Part shown: one piece after another, positions 54,751 through 62,792 of the stretch
Layout: each line of letters begins with the position of its first letter
Position numbering within the stretch: the stretch's first letter is position 1
Assembly (NCBI RefSeq): GCF_040702995.1
Contig: NZ_CP159992.1
Location: 4,489,501-4,553,500 of the forward strand
Direction: 5' to 3'
DNA from: Paenibacillus sp. AN1007
GTDB lineage: Bacteria; Bacillota; Bacilli; Paenibacillales; Paenibacillaceae
DNA length: 64,000 nucleotides
Notes under the pieces: generated by a model
Database searches by the model: none
Told to the model about the DNA's origin: nothing
What the model saw: only the letters and a program-made list of their open reading frames with translations
Made by a program: the position numbers and the translations under genes

Positions 54751-54844
54751 GTCCGTGCAGGCAGCAATAGTTATGTTCATATGCCGTGTAAATTCAATAG
54801 CAAAAAACAGATATATAATGTTTTAAATACGTTGATATACGAAG

Positions 54845-55399
54845 TTAAATTGAAGTTTTGGTTGCAGCCTTCTCTGATGGTACAAGCCACGGAAACCGTT
54901 CCTTATGCGTGTACACTTCCCGGGCATTCACAATAGCCGGAATCACATCCTCCCCCTTATAAAATACTCTTCCCCCGATTTTCTGAACCGGCACATGATA
55001 AGAGATTCGCAAGGCTCTCATTAACACAGGCTCCAGTAACATGGCATAATAACTGATCTGCTTCATCTCTGCATAATGCACAATCGCAGATAATAAATCT
55101 GTGACATATCGCCCCCGAAAGGTCGACAAAATGGCCAGTTTATCGATCTCTGCAATGTTACCCATTTCCGCCTGAATCAAGGGATGTTCCAGAAATGGCC
55201 CAATTTCGTTCATCAGGCTTTCTTCGCCGTATGGTTTGATTTCAATCGAACCTACATAGTGACCTTCCTCGGTAACCACCACATACCTTTCCAGAAATTC
55301 CTCGGAGAACTCAAGCTCAAATCCTTTCTCGGTCCAGACCGTTGTCCATATTCCGTTGAACATGGCAAATTCCAATTCATTCTCAACACTTTTAAACAT
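54845..55399 (-). CDS. GNAT/N-acyl-amino-acid-synthase-like acyltransferase
   Basis: 184 residues. Central EIDKLAILSTFRGRYVTDLL (V4-like acyl-CoA binding stretch, R-G-x-x-V) and ISYYAMLLEPVLMRALRISY followed by VPVQKIGGRVFYKGEDVIPA. This pattern matches the N-acyltransferase superfamily that includes acyl-homoserine-lactone synthases, FeeM and PEP-CTERM-linked acyltransferases, more than ordinary GNATs. Substrate unknown. AAAGGAAG precedes the ATG. Confidence 0.65.
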   Translation of the reverse strand: MFKSVENELEFAMFNGIWTTVWTEKGFELEFSEEFLERYVVVTEEGHYVGSIEIKPYGEESLMNEIGPFLEHPLIQAEMGNIAEIDKLAILSTFRGRYVTDLLSAIVHYAEMKQISYYAMLLEPVLMRALRISYHVPVQKIGGRVFYKGEDVIPAIVNAREVYTHKERFPWLVPSEKAATKTSI

Positions 55400-55556
55400 A
55401 CGCTTCGCTTCCTTTCTGAGTCAGTTATACTGAAAACTCACCATTACTATCGGTACATATAAAGGTGAGATTTAGGAAAAAATACCATCCCATGACTGCA
55501 ATAAACAAGCAAAGAAAGTGAAGAACAAACCGTTTATGCCGTTAAAAATAAACAAC

Positions 55557-55605
55557 AAAAAAAGGAATGTACTCCGAATGATGAATCATCCAGTTCCATT
55601 CCTTC
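55557..55605 (-). terminator. Terminator of the RNA repair operon
   Basis: AAGGAATG / CATTCCTT stem with an inner GATGAttcATC, followed by a T-run on the minus strand, 87 bases after the pnkp stop. Confidence 0.85.
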
Positions 55606-55691
55606 TCAGGTTTATACCATTACGACGGTGCACACAGAATAAATCGGTTCATATCATTAACCCAGAATGCACTTATCGTCTCTAACCTCTT

Positions 55692-58412
55692 TTACAAACG
55701 CGGATCCACACGCTCCGATTCGAGAGATAAAGCAGCCAGTACACATTCATGAATCCGCTCTACAGGTTCTCTGCGCACAAAACGTTCGATCCCCTCCATA
55801 CCCAGAGCGCTTTCAAGCAGCGCATGTCTTTCCTTTTTAGACGTTTTGCGTTTACGCAGGCGGGATATATGTTCAGGAGCCAGATAATCCATGCCGTAGA
55901 TGATATGCAAATATGCACGTCCCCGCACTTTGAGGGCAGGCTGAATCATCTTGTTACCGTTCCAGCTGCGGAACGTCTCGGGTTTGATAACGATCCCCTC
56001 ATGGCCTTCCGCTGTAATCTCCTCCCACCAGCGAACGATCTCCTGCTCATCCGCCTCGTCCGTAATGACACGATATTCCGTTTCCATCATCAGTTCCGAG
56101 ATTTGAGCCAGCTCACGGTTCTGCTTCATATGCCACTCATGTGTGTGCTCCCAGAACGTTTCCGTGCTGTGTGCCAGCGTATGGAAGGGCGCGATGCGAA
56201 TGTCGTCAATATCATTTACATCCCAGCAGTAATATTGGAAGACATCCCGGAATGTCCGGGCATTCTCCAGCTTAACCTCGGTTTCCTGCAGCCAGTCCGC
56301 AGTATCGCGGCCTGCAGTCACGGCTTCACGAATCTTGTCCGCCACAGCGCTTCGATCCAGCAGAGCCGCTTCAGCCACATGAGCATATTGAGAAGCAATA
56401 AGCTCGCGAGCTTTCAGGTTCCAAGGTACAATCTCAGCATCCAGCAGGACAAACTCGGTCTGATACCGTTCAAAGTAACCATCTGCAGTCAGGTCCGCAT
56501 GTAATCTGTTGAGCACTTGCTTCTCCGTCGTTTGATCAAAAAAGGATCGACCTGTGCGAGTGACAATGCTTCCCAACATAGGTCTGCCTACACGCTGTAC
56601 TGCCGCCTGTTCATCACGGAACAGGAGCAGCACAGCCCGGCTGCCCATATGTTTTTTCTCCGCAACCATGCGGGTCACACCCTGCGAACGATAATAACGG
56701 AATGCATCCCTTGGATGCTCCATGAACCCATCCACGGAACATTGACCCGGGGGCGGGCTCATCGTTGGCGGAATATACACCAGTTCCTCCAGCGGCACTG
56801 TAAAATGGGAGAACGTATCCACTGCCGTCTGCGCCAATTCTCCCTGCACAGTGACGTCCAGCCGTGAACCTGTCTGAACAGTAAAACCGTCCTTAAACTT
56901 GCGAATGTTCGGCGGTGCAAAGCGCCGCTGCTCCCATCGCTTCAATGGACTATCTGAATCCTGAGCGTAGTCCTGCTTCGCAGGTACACTAACCGACTCC
57001 CGTTCCGGCATTCTCCACGCCGTCAGCATCCCGCCAAACACAACACCCTGATCAATATTTACAGTATCATTCACAATCGTAGGGTATGGTCTTGGGTCAT
57101 GTCCCCAGACAATGCATTCACCAGACGTATGATCTACATACCAATCTCTGCGCACGGGTCTTCCCTTTTCATCCATTCCTTCCACATCGCCATAACGACA
57201 GTAATCCTGAATACGCTTCGACTGCTTGCCGATAAAATGATCCCGAATCCCGGCATGGGCCACTACAACCTGTCTTACCCCATTTCGTGTAAACACCAGG
57301 TGAGATGGCGCATGCAGCAGAAAGCATCTCAACGCTTCTCGTATCTTTTGGGCCTCATCACTGCCCTGCTCCTGTTCCAACTGCCGCAGTTCTGCTTCTA
57401 CCCGCTCATCCCCATGACTTAATGTAACATCACGACCATCCAGATAACGCGCTATCTTCCAGCCATGGTTGCTGTCCACCATGTAAGCAAGCCCAGCGGC
57501 ACAATGGCGTTCCCAGAAAAGCAAACATTGTAACGATTCCGGCCCGCGGCTGCTGACATCACCGACAGAAACGAGCTTTCGTCCCAATGGATGGCGCATG
57601 ATCCCGTCGCCTTGTTCGTCCACGTAACCCAGACGATGAATGACCTCCATCATCTCATCATAACAACCGTGGATATCACCAATGATGTCAACACCTGCTC
57701 CCATATCGACCATCAGCGGATTCGCTGTGCGAAGAAATGTAACCGGGTACGGATGCTTCAGCACATAACTGGCATCGAAAGCTTCATCACGGATGGATCG
57801 CAGCGTACGCTTGAACTGCTGCGCCTGCTGCTTTACCCGCTGACGCCCACGCGGATGTCTGCGCTTGTCATCCCGTTCAAGCAGTACATGCTCCGGCACA
57901 TCCAGCACCACAGCAATGACAGGTACATGGGCTTGACGTCCCAGATGGATCAGCCGTTCCCGATCCTCGGGATACAGATGCGTTGCATCCACCCAGGTCA
58001 GCTTGTTCAGACGACAGCGTGCTGCGAGCACTGCCTCCATTGCTTCAAAAGCTTTGGCTGATACCTGCTGATACTCCGCATACAGTACATCCGCTTCACT
58101 GCGATTCCGGTGCTTCCATTCTACATACTCATCGTCTCCTATCAACATTCGAAACTGGTCAGATGAGACCACCTCTGTAGAGCGAATAACCCCTTCCTCC
58201 ACGAGCCCTGCCAGGAGTGTGCTTTTACCGCTGTTCGACGGACCAATCAGCACAATAATTCCTGCATGCGGCAGCTGAATCTCACGCTGTCTGTACGATG
58301 GTTTATCCTGATGCCTGTGCTGGACATTATCCGCGGGATGCGGCTGATCTCGGCACGGCCCGGTGTGTGAACGATCGTGATTGTCCGTATTCGGCTGTGT
58401 GTTTTTTCTCAT
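55692..58412 (-). CDS. pnkp: Polynucleotide kinase-phosphatase-ligase (Pnkp)
   Basis: 906 residues, the end-healing and sealing enzyme of bacterial RNA repair. Kinase: Walker A GPSNSGKS (residues 57-64). Metallophosphatase: DIHGCYDE (246), SVGDVSSRGP (281-290, Asp of the usual GDxxDRGP replaced by Ser), SNHGWK (314), VVVAHAGI. Ligase: adenylation motif EKKHMGSRAV with Lys about 587, plus EGIVIKPE. Pnkp cannot seal without Hen1, encoded next to it with an ATGA stop-start overlap. It 5'-phosphorylates, removes 2',3'-cyclic phosphates and ligates cut tRNAs. Last gene of the operon. Confidence 0.96.
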   Translation of the reverse strand: MRKNTQPNTDNHDRSHTGPCRDQPHPADNVQHRHQDKPSYRQREIQLPHAGIIVLIGPSNSGKSTLLAGLVEEGVIRSTEVVSSDQFRMLIGDDEYVEWKHRNRSEADVLYAEYQQVSAKAFEAMEAVLAARCRLNKLTWVDATHLYPEDRERLIHLGRQAHVPVIAVVLDVPEHVLLERDDKRRHPRGRQRVKQQAQQFKRTLRSIRDEAFDASYVLKHPYPVTFLRTANPLMVDMGAGVDIIGDIHGCYDEMMEVIHRLGYVDEQGDGIMRHPLGRKLVSVGDVSSRGPESLQCLLFWERHCAAGLAYMVDSNHGWKIARYLDGRDVTLSHGDERVEAELRQLEQEQGSDEAQKIREALRCFLLHAPSHLVFTRNGVRQVVVAHAGIRDHFIGKQSKRIQDYCRYGDVEGMDEKGRPVRRDWYVDHTSGECIVWGHDPRPYPTIVNDTVNIDQGVVFGGMLTAWRMPERESVSVPAKQDYAQDSDSPLKRWEQRRFAPPNIRKFKDGFTVQTGSRLDVTVQGELAQTAVDTFSHFTVPLEELVYIPPTMSPPPGQCSVDGFMEHPRDAFRYYRSQGVTRMVAEKKHMGSRAVLLLFRDEQAAVQRVGRPMLGSIVTRTGRSFFDQTTEKQVLNRLHADLTADGYFERYQTEFVLLDAEIVPWNLKARELIASQYAHVAEAALLDRSAVADKIREAVTAGRDTADWLQETEVKLENARTFRDVFQYYCWDVNDIDDIRIAPFHTLAHSTETFWEHTHEWHMKQNRELAQISELMMETEYRVITDEADEQEIVRWWEEITAEGHEGIVIKPETFRSWNGNKMIQPALKVRGRAYLHIIYGMDYLAPEHISRLRKRKTSKKERHALLESALGMEGIERFVRREPVERIHECVLAALSLESERVDPRL

Positions 58413-59866
58413 GCGTGACCCTCCTTCCTCTGTGTGAATTTCACCAGCTGTGTCGGCTGCCCAAATCCTTCCTTATTCTCTCCGATACCTCTGATCTCAT
58501 AGTCGTAACTTCCCTTCGCTGCCCATTGTGAACATTGGAAGTCCAACTCCTCGCGAGTCCATTCAAAGCGATGGTCATGGTGACGCAGCTGCTCACGTTC
58601 CATCGAATATACTTCGTTATATTCCTTGTTCGGTGTTGTAACCAGCAGTACTTTAGGCTGATACTCGTTCAGAATGGTATCCATAATACCATCCAGACGA
58701 TACGCATCAATGTGCTCGATAACTTCACACAGAATCATCACATCCTGATGCTGCATCCGCTCGTCAAAATAAAACAGTGAACCGAGCATAAGCTCGGGTA
58801 CAGCTTGGACCCCGGCCCGATCCTGCAGCTTGGCAAAACGGTCCATCGCCCGTAAACGGGATTGGCCTGATGGCTCCACGGCAAGAATGGTTTCCACGCC
58901 CGGGATGTAAGAGAGTCGGGCAGACAGCTTGCCTTCACCTGCACCCATATCTACAATACGTGCTCTATCCGGCAATGAAGTCACCATGTCTGTGATTGCA
59001 CGATAGCGAAGCTCATTTAACCGCAAGGGCACTTCGGATGCACTTACAGCGGTATCTTCAGCTGCTGCAGAATCTGAAGTGCATTTCTCCTCCAGATCAC
59101 TGTCTGCTTCTCCTGCCTGAGCAGTTCCATGGGGTTCAGCAGTTAACGGCCCGTGCTGGCGTTCATAGGTCCGAATCAGTTCGGCAAAAAGAAGCGTGCG
59201 CCTAACGATAAGTTCCTTGAGCGGATGAGCATCTAACCAACCCTCGCCATAACGCTTGATTTTATCAATCTCATCTTCACTGATGAAATAATGCTTGTAA
59301 TTATCCAGCACCGGAATCAGCAGGAACAGCTGGCGCAGTGCCTGCTGTATCGTCTGCTTACCGCGAAGCGTGATGTGACGGACCGTGCTTCTATTTTTCA
59401 GATCAAAAGAATACGCCGACTCTCCCCGTCCTACGGTCACTTCGTACCCCAAGGGTGAAAACAGCTCCTCCACCACACGGTCTGGCAGATCGGATGCTGC
59501 AGGCCCAAACGTCAGCTCCAGTTCAAACGCATGGTCGACCCATTGAACATAAGCTTCCTTTGGTCTGCCATTCAGCGCAGTTCCCAGAGCTCCACGAATG
59601 TAGGAGCAGAACAGGCTGCTTGTCACAAACTCCCGGTCATTAATATACTGCGTGATATCATATCCATCCGGCGTACCCCTGACCAGATCAACAGGATCAG
59701 GCTCGGCGTGAATCAGCACCTCCGTCACCTGCTCTTCGGCCTTGGTGTACACGATCCGCACACGCACGCCCTTGTCTGTCCGGTCATACAAATTGTTAGG
59801 ATTTTTGGCGAGCAGGTGGGATACCATCCCTGCGCTGGCTCCGCTTGCTTTTATAATCAGATGCAT
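58409..59866 (-). CDS. hen1: 3'-terminal RNA ribose 2'-O-methyltransferase Hen1
   Basis: 485 residues. N-terminal ligase-activating module, then a SAM methyltransferase: RIVDMGAGEGKLSARL (SAM motif), VETILAVEPS, and the metal ligands EVIEH and HHDHRFEWTREE. It activates Pnkp and 2'-O-methylates the repaired end so the tRNA cannot be recut at that position. ATG 59866 with GAGGAGGAG upstream; the ATG at 59884 would overlap that site. Overlaps pnkp by four bases. Confidence 0.96.
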   Translation of the reverse strand: MHLIIKASGASAGMVSHLLAKNPNNLYDRTDKGVRVRIVYTKAEEQVTEVLIHAEPDPVDLVRGTPDGYDITQYINDREFVTSSLFCSYIRGALGTALNGRPKEAYVQWVDHAFELELTFGPAASDLPDRVVEELFSPLGYEVTVGRGESAYSFDLKNRSTVRHITLRGKQTIQQALRQLFLLIPVLDNYKHYFISEDEIDKIKRYGEGWLDAHPLKELIVRRTLLFAELIRTYERQHGPLTAEPHGTAQAGEADSDLEEKCTSDSAAAEDTAVSASEVPLRLNELRYRAITDMVTSLPDRARIVDMGAGEGKLSARLSYIPGVETILAVEPSGQSRLRAMDRFAKLQDRAGVQAVPELMLGSLFYFDERMQHQDVMILCEVIEHIDAYRLDGIMDTILNEYQPKVLLVTTPNKEYNEVYSMEREQLRHHDHRFEWTREELDFQCSQWAAKGSYDYEIRGIGENKEGFGQPTQLVKFTQRKEGHA

Positions 59867-59978
59867 ACCTTCTCCTCCTCTCATTTGAATCTTACTTTAA
59901 GAATGGCGCTGTTCCTTTGATGCCGATGTCCTTCACTCCACAGCTCTTTAATAATCAGCCCATTATGAGTTCGTCCGC

Positions 59979-60797
59979 TCATTCCTCGGGGGTTTCATTC
60001 CTTCTCTCCCAGACCTCCTGCACAGCCGTTCGAAAGATCCGGTTTAATACTTCAAACTCCACAGCGTCATGCCCTCCAATTCCAGCAACTATCTTCTCCA
60101 CATGTGCAATTTGCGCTGCAATGTACGCCTGAATCGCTGGAAGCTGAGGTTCCATATCCATCTCTTCTCCTGCTTTTTTCCGCCGCAGCAGTTCATGAAT
60201 CTCCGTATACAGCGATGTATCCGAAGGTATCAGGGCCTCTACAAGTTCTTCAAAGGACATAGGAGGCATCGTTTCATTACGCTCAATCCAGCTGCAGGCG
60301 AGCAGCGGTCGCAGCACATAGAAGTATTTTTTGATCTTTACTTGTTCTCCCTGCAGATAATCGCGGAAATTGCCTTTGGCCATATTGAGGTAGTGGTACA
60401 TACATGACTTTGGCGAAAAAGTCAGTGGTGATATCGCCCGAATCTGTTCTGCAACGCTGTACCGCTCATCATACTGAATCGGGGACTGCAGCCACTCGAG
60501 CAGGGGCGGATTGGACTTGCGGAACAGCTTCAACGCCTTGCGTATATCCCATCCGTTAATATCCAGCTGATCACTGATTGGACGTTCAATGACATCCCGC
60601 TGATCCTCAATCGATAAATACCACGCCAAGGGCCTTACATAAATAAAACGCACATCGTAGTCACTGTCCTGCGAAGGGAATCCCCACGCGCGGCTGCCTG
60701 ACTCACAGGCATATATGATGCGAACCTGCTCCTCCTGTTCAATCTGAGCGAGCTGTCCCGCAATGATACCTCTCATCGTTTGATCTACATGTGTCAT
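59979..60797 (-). CDS. RlaP-type nucleotidyltransferase (PF10127)
   Basis: 272 residues. Nucleotidyltransferase signature ESGSRAWGFPSQDSDYDVRF with two Asp; a C-terminal helical domain. RlaP proteins are DNA-polymerase-beta-like nucleotidyltransferases recurrently linked with RNA ligase and repair operons. Starts ATG with GAGGAGGAG upstream; 112 bases before hen1, 72 bases after the Ro gene. Confidence 0.9.
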   Translation of the reverse strand: MTHVDQTMRGIIAGQLAQIEQEEQVRIIYACESGSRAWGFPSQDSDYDVRFIYVRPLAWYLSIEDQRDVIERPISDQLDINGWDIRKALKLFRKSNPPLLEWLQSPIQYDERYSVAEQIRAISPLTFSPKSCMYHYLNMAKGNFRDYLQGEQVKIKKYFYVLRPLLACSWIERNETMPPMSFEELVEALIPSDTSLYTEIHELLRRKKAGEEMDMEPQLPAIQAYIAAQIAHVEKIVAGIGGHDAVEFEVLNRIFRTAVQEVWERRNETPEE

Positions 60798-60868
60798 CTC
60801 GCTCTCCTCCTCTGTCCACCGATTTAAACATTGCTGTGAAGTCCGGCACTATGATCGAGTCAAACGAT

Positions 60869-62362
60869 CTAAAGTGTTATGCTCCGTACACGCTCGGCAA
60901 TCGTCTCGTATCCTGTTATGGTGTCCGCAATATAAGTCAGCACGGCTTCACTCCAGCCATAGATATAAAAAGTTTGCCCGTCCCTCGGCGGGACCATCGC
61001 CTGTCTGTACGGGGTAATATCCACAATGAAGGCCTGCAGCTGCGGATTCATTGTCCGCCGATATCGTTCAAGCTCAGCGTAAAATGGACTGCCTTCATTT
61101 TGCTGCTCATCCGTAATCATAATGATCCGATCCACCCTCTCTTCAGCTTCCCGCAGCTCTCGTACAGGTCTTCCCGTATCCGTTCCACCTTGTGCACGAA
61201 TCTGATCTGCCTGGGCCAAAATGGCTCTATCCAGTGCGGGGTGAGCATCCTGAACCCTTTGGTCAAATAACCAGAACAGCGAACTGCCCCGGGTTTGTTT
61301 GTACAGTGCCAAGGCAAGCACGGAACCGATACGTAAATAGTCTCCCTGCATGGAGCCGGAACGATCAAGAAAGATCGCTGTTCTTCCCGGCAGTGGTGGC
61401 AAATTGTGAATGGACAGCTCTACAGCCTGTTCCAGGGCTTCCCGCAGTTCTGTACGCTGCACCGTCTCATATGCTTTGACAAAGCGAAAGGGCAGTATAC
61501 GCGATTGACGCAGTGCCTCAGCATCAGTTAGACGGCGGGTGACGTAAGCGATATTTTTCTTCTTAGCAAAAACACCGGCACGGTCCATCGCATTCAAATG
61601 GCGCAGCATGGCAAACATCGGCATCTGGAACATCAAGGCTTCCCAGATCTGGCGTGTTGGCTGAAGAATGGAGGTCACCACGGAATACGGCAGCTTTCCC
61701 TTCTCGATCTGGTGTATCTGGCTGGCCGGATTACGTGTCGTTCTCAGCTTTTGCAGTGCCTGCAATTGCGGGAGTAACGCCAGGTCTGTCTCATGTCCTC
61801 GCAAGTATCGGAACAAGGCCAGCTGCTTCTCATCTTTTGGACGGGGATGTGCGGTGGCGACCATATCACTCAAACTGTAACCACGCCCGCGTCCATTATA
61901 TTTCATCACCCAGTATTCACTAATTTCGTTCAGAAACTGATTGATCTGCCGCTTCACTGCACGTCCCCCCTGCCCCCGTCCGCTTCCTCTCAAAATGGTT
62001 AGAAAATCCGCCAGATCCGCCGGCGTCTTCACGACATGGGAGAACACTTTCCCGAACTGCTTCGGGTCCAATCCGGACAATACAGCCAGCCCGTACAGAG
62101 GCTGCAGACGCATGAACCCTTCATTCCGGGCATACACCAAGGCTCGCGACATGAAGCCCGTATCCAGTTCAGCCATCTCCTGATGGCTGTATGCTGCTTC
62201 CTGCATCAGCTGATGTTCATCTGCATAGAACGTATTATTCATTGTGTTTGTCATCAGCATCTGAATATACTGTTCCTCCACCAGCCGCTCATATGCTGTA
62301 TATTCATCATGATGATGCAGCACGGATCGAGGTGCATTAAATAATGATTTGGCTCTGCTCAT
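60869..62362 (-). CDS. rsr: Ro60/Rsr TROVE-domain RNA-binding protein
   Basis: 497 residues. HEAT-repeat TROVE ring (ARNEGFMRLQPLYGLAVLSG, LRGSGRGQGGRAVKRQINQF) followed by a vWA domain with MIDAS motif FLDRSGSMQGD and TDEQQNEGS. Ro proteins bind misfolded RNAs in the ring cavity and Y RNAs on its outer face. First protein gene of the operon; AGGAGGTG precedes the ATG. Its RNA partner is the candidate Y RNA 113 bases upstream. Confidence 0.95.
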   Translation of the reverse strand: MSRAKSLFNAPRSVLHHHDEYTAYERLVEEQYIQMLMTNTMNNTFYADEHQLMQEAAYSHQEMAELDTGFMSRALVYARNEGFMRLQPLYGLAVLSGLDPKQFGKVFSHVVKTPADLADFLTILRGSGRGQGGRAVKRQINQFLNEISEYWVMKYNGRGRGYSLSDMVATAHPRPKDEKQLALFRYLRGHETDLALLPQLQALQKLRTTRNPASQIHQIEKGKLPYSVVTSILQPTRQIWEALMFQMPMFAMLRHLNAMDRAGVFAKKKNIAYVTRRLTDAEALRQSRILPFRFVKAYETVQRTELREALEQAVELSIHNLPPLPGRTAIFLDRSGSMQGDYLRIGSVLALALYKQTRGSSLFWLFDQRVQDAHPALDRAILAQADQIRAQGGTDTGRPVRELREAEERVDRIIMITDEQQNEGSPFYAELERYRRTMNPQLQAFIVDITPYRQAMVPPRDGQTFYIYGWSEAVLTYIADTITGYETIAERVRSITL

Positions 62363-62475
62363 TACACATCACCTCCTGAATGCAGAACGAAATATGATCT
62401 TAACTAAATCTGTCGATAACAGCTCTATAGTTTCTCGCGTTATAAATTATTCGTTTTTGCTTTTATGAAATACTT

Positions 62476-62602
62476 CCGAGGAAAAAGGGGGAAGGTTATA
62501 CCTGCTCTACCGCTGAGCTACACCGCCACGAACGGCGGCGATTGGATTCGAACCAACGACCCGGTCGATTAACAGTCGAAGTAACCCTCCCAGGCGCCTC
62601 GG
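62476..62602 (-). ncRNA. Candidate Y RNA with a circularly permuted tRNA-like domain
   Basis: Read 5' to 3' on the minus strand: CCGAGG (62602-62597) and GGGAGGGTTA (62591-62582) pair with TAACCTTCCC (62498-62489) and CCTCGG (62481-62476) as a long terminal stem. Inside it come, in order, an anticodon-type arm with loop CTGTTAA (GUU; 62579-62565), a T arm GTTGGTTCGAATCCAAT (62557-62541), acceptor strand CGCCGCC, a six-base cap GTTCGT, acceptor strand GGCGGTG, and a D arm TAGCTCAGCGGTAGAGCA (62520-62503). The order is a tRNA rotated so its ends join and new ends open between D and anticodon arms. Directly upstream of rsr. CCGAGG echoes the Ro-binding CCGA(A/G)G of Y RNAs. Confidence 0.88.
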
Positions 62603-62604
62603 AA

Positions 62605-62792
62605 TTCAGATCCGCCGAGCTTCTTCACTGCCCCGCTTCACACCCTAATTATGCTTGACACCTGGTTACACGAACATGGTGAAAGTATGACGACTTTGGG
62701 CTTCTTCGAGCGATTAGAGCAACTTTGCGATGAAAGCAGGCGTTTATGTTGTTACAATGAAAGAAACACAGTCCTATCGGGAGTGAGACACA
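62605..62792. promoter_or_regulatory. Divergent promoter region of the RNA repair operon and WYL regulator
   Basis: Holds the start signals of the ncRNA-rsr operon and of the WYL gene. CATAAT-like and TACAAT (62752) sequences are present, but no clear -35 pair, so expression probably depends on a regulator. Confidence 0.4.

Noticed and set aside
55749..56504. Plus-strand open frame (251 codons) inside pnkp
   Set aside because: Shadow of the Pnkp gene; Cys/His/Arg-rich translation without domains.
62500..62560. Conventional tRNA gene
   Set aside because: D arm and T arm are both present but in inverted order, and the acceptor strands are joined by a loop, so it cannot be a standard tRNA.
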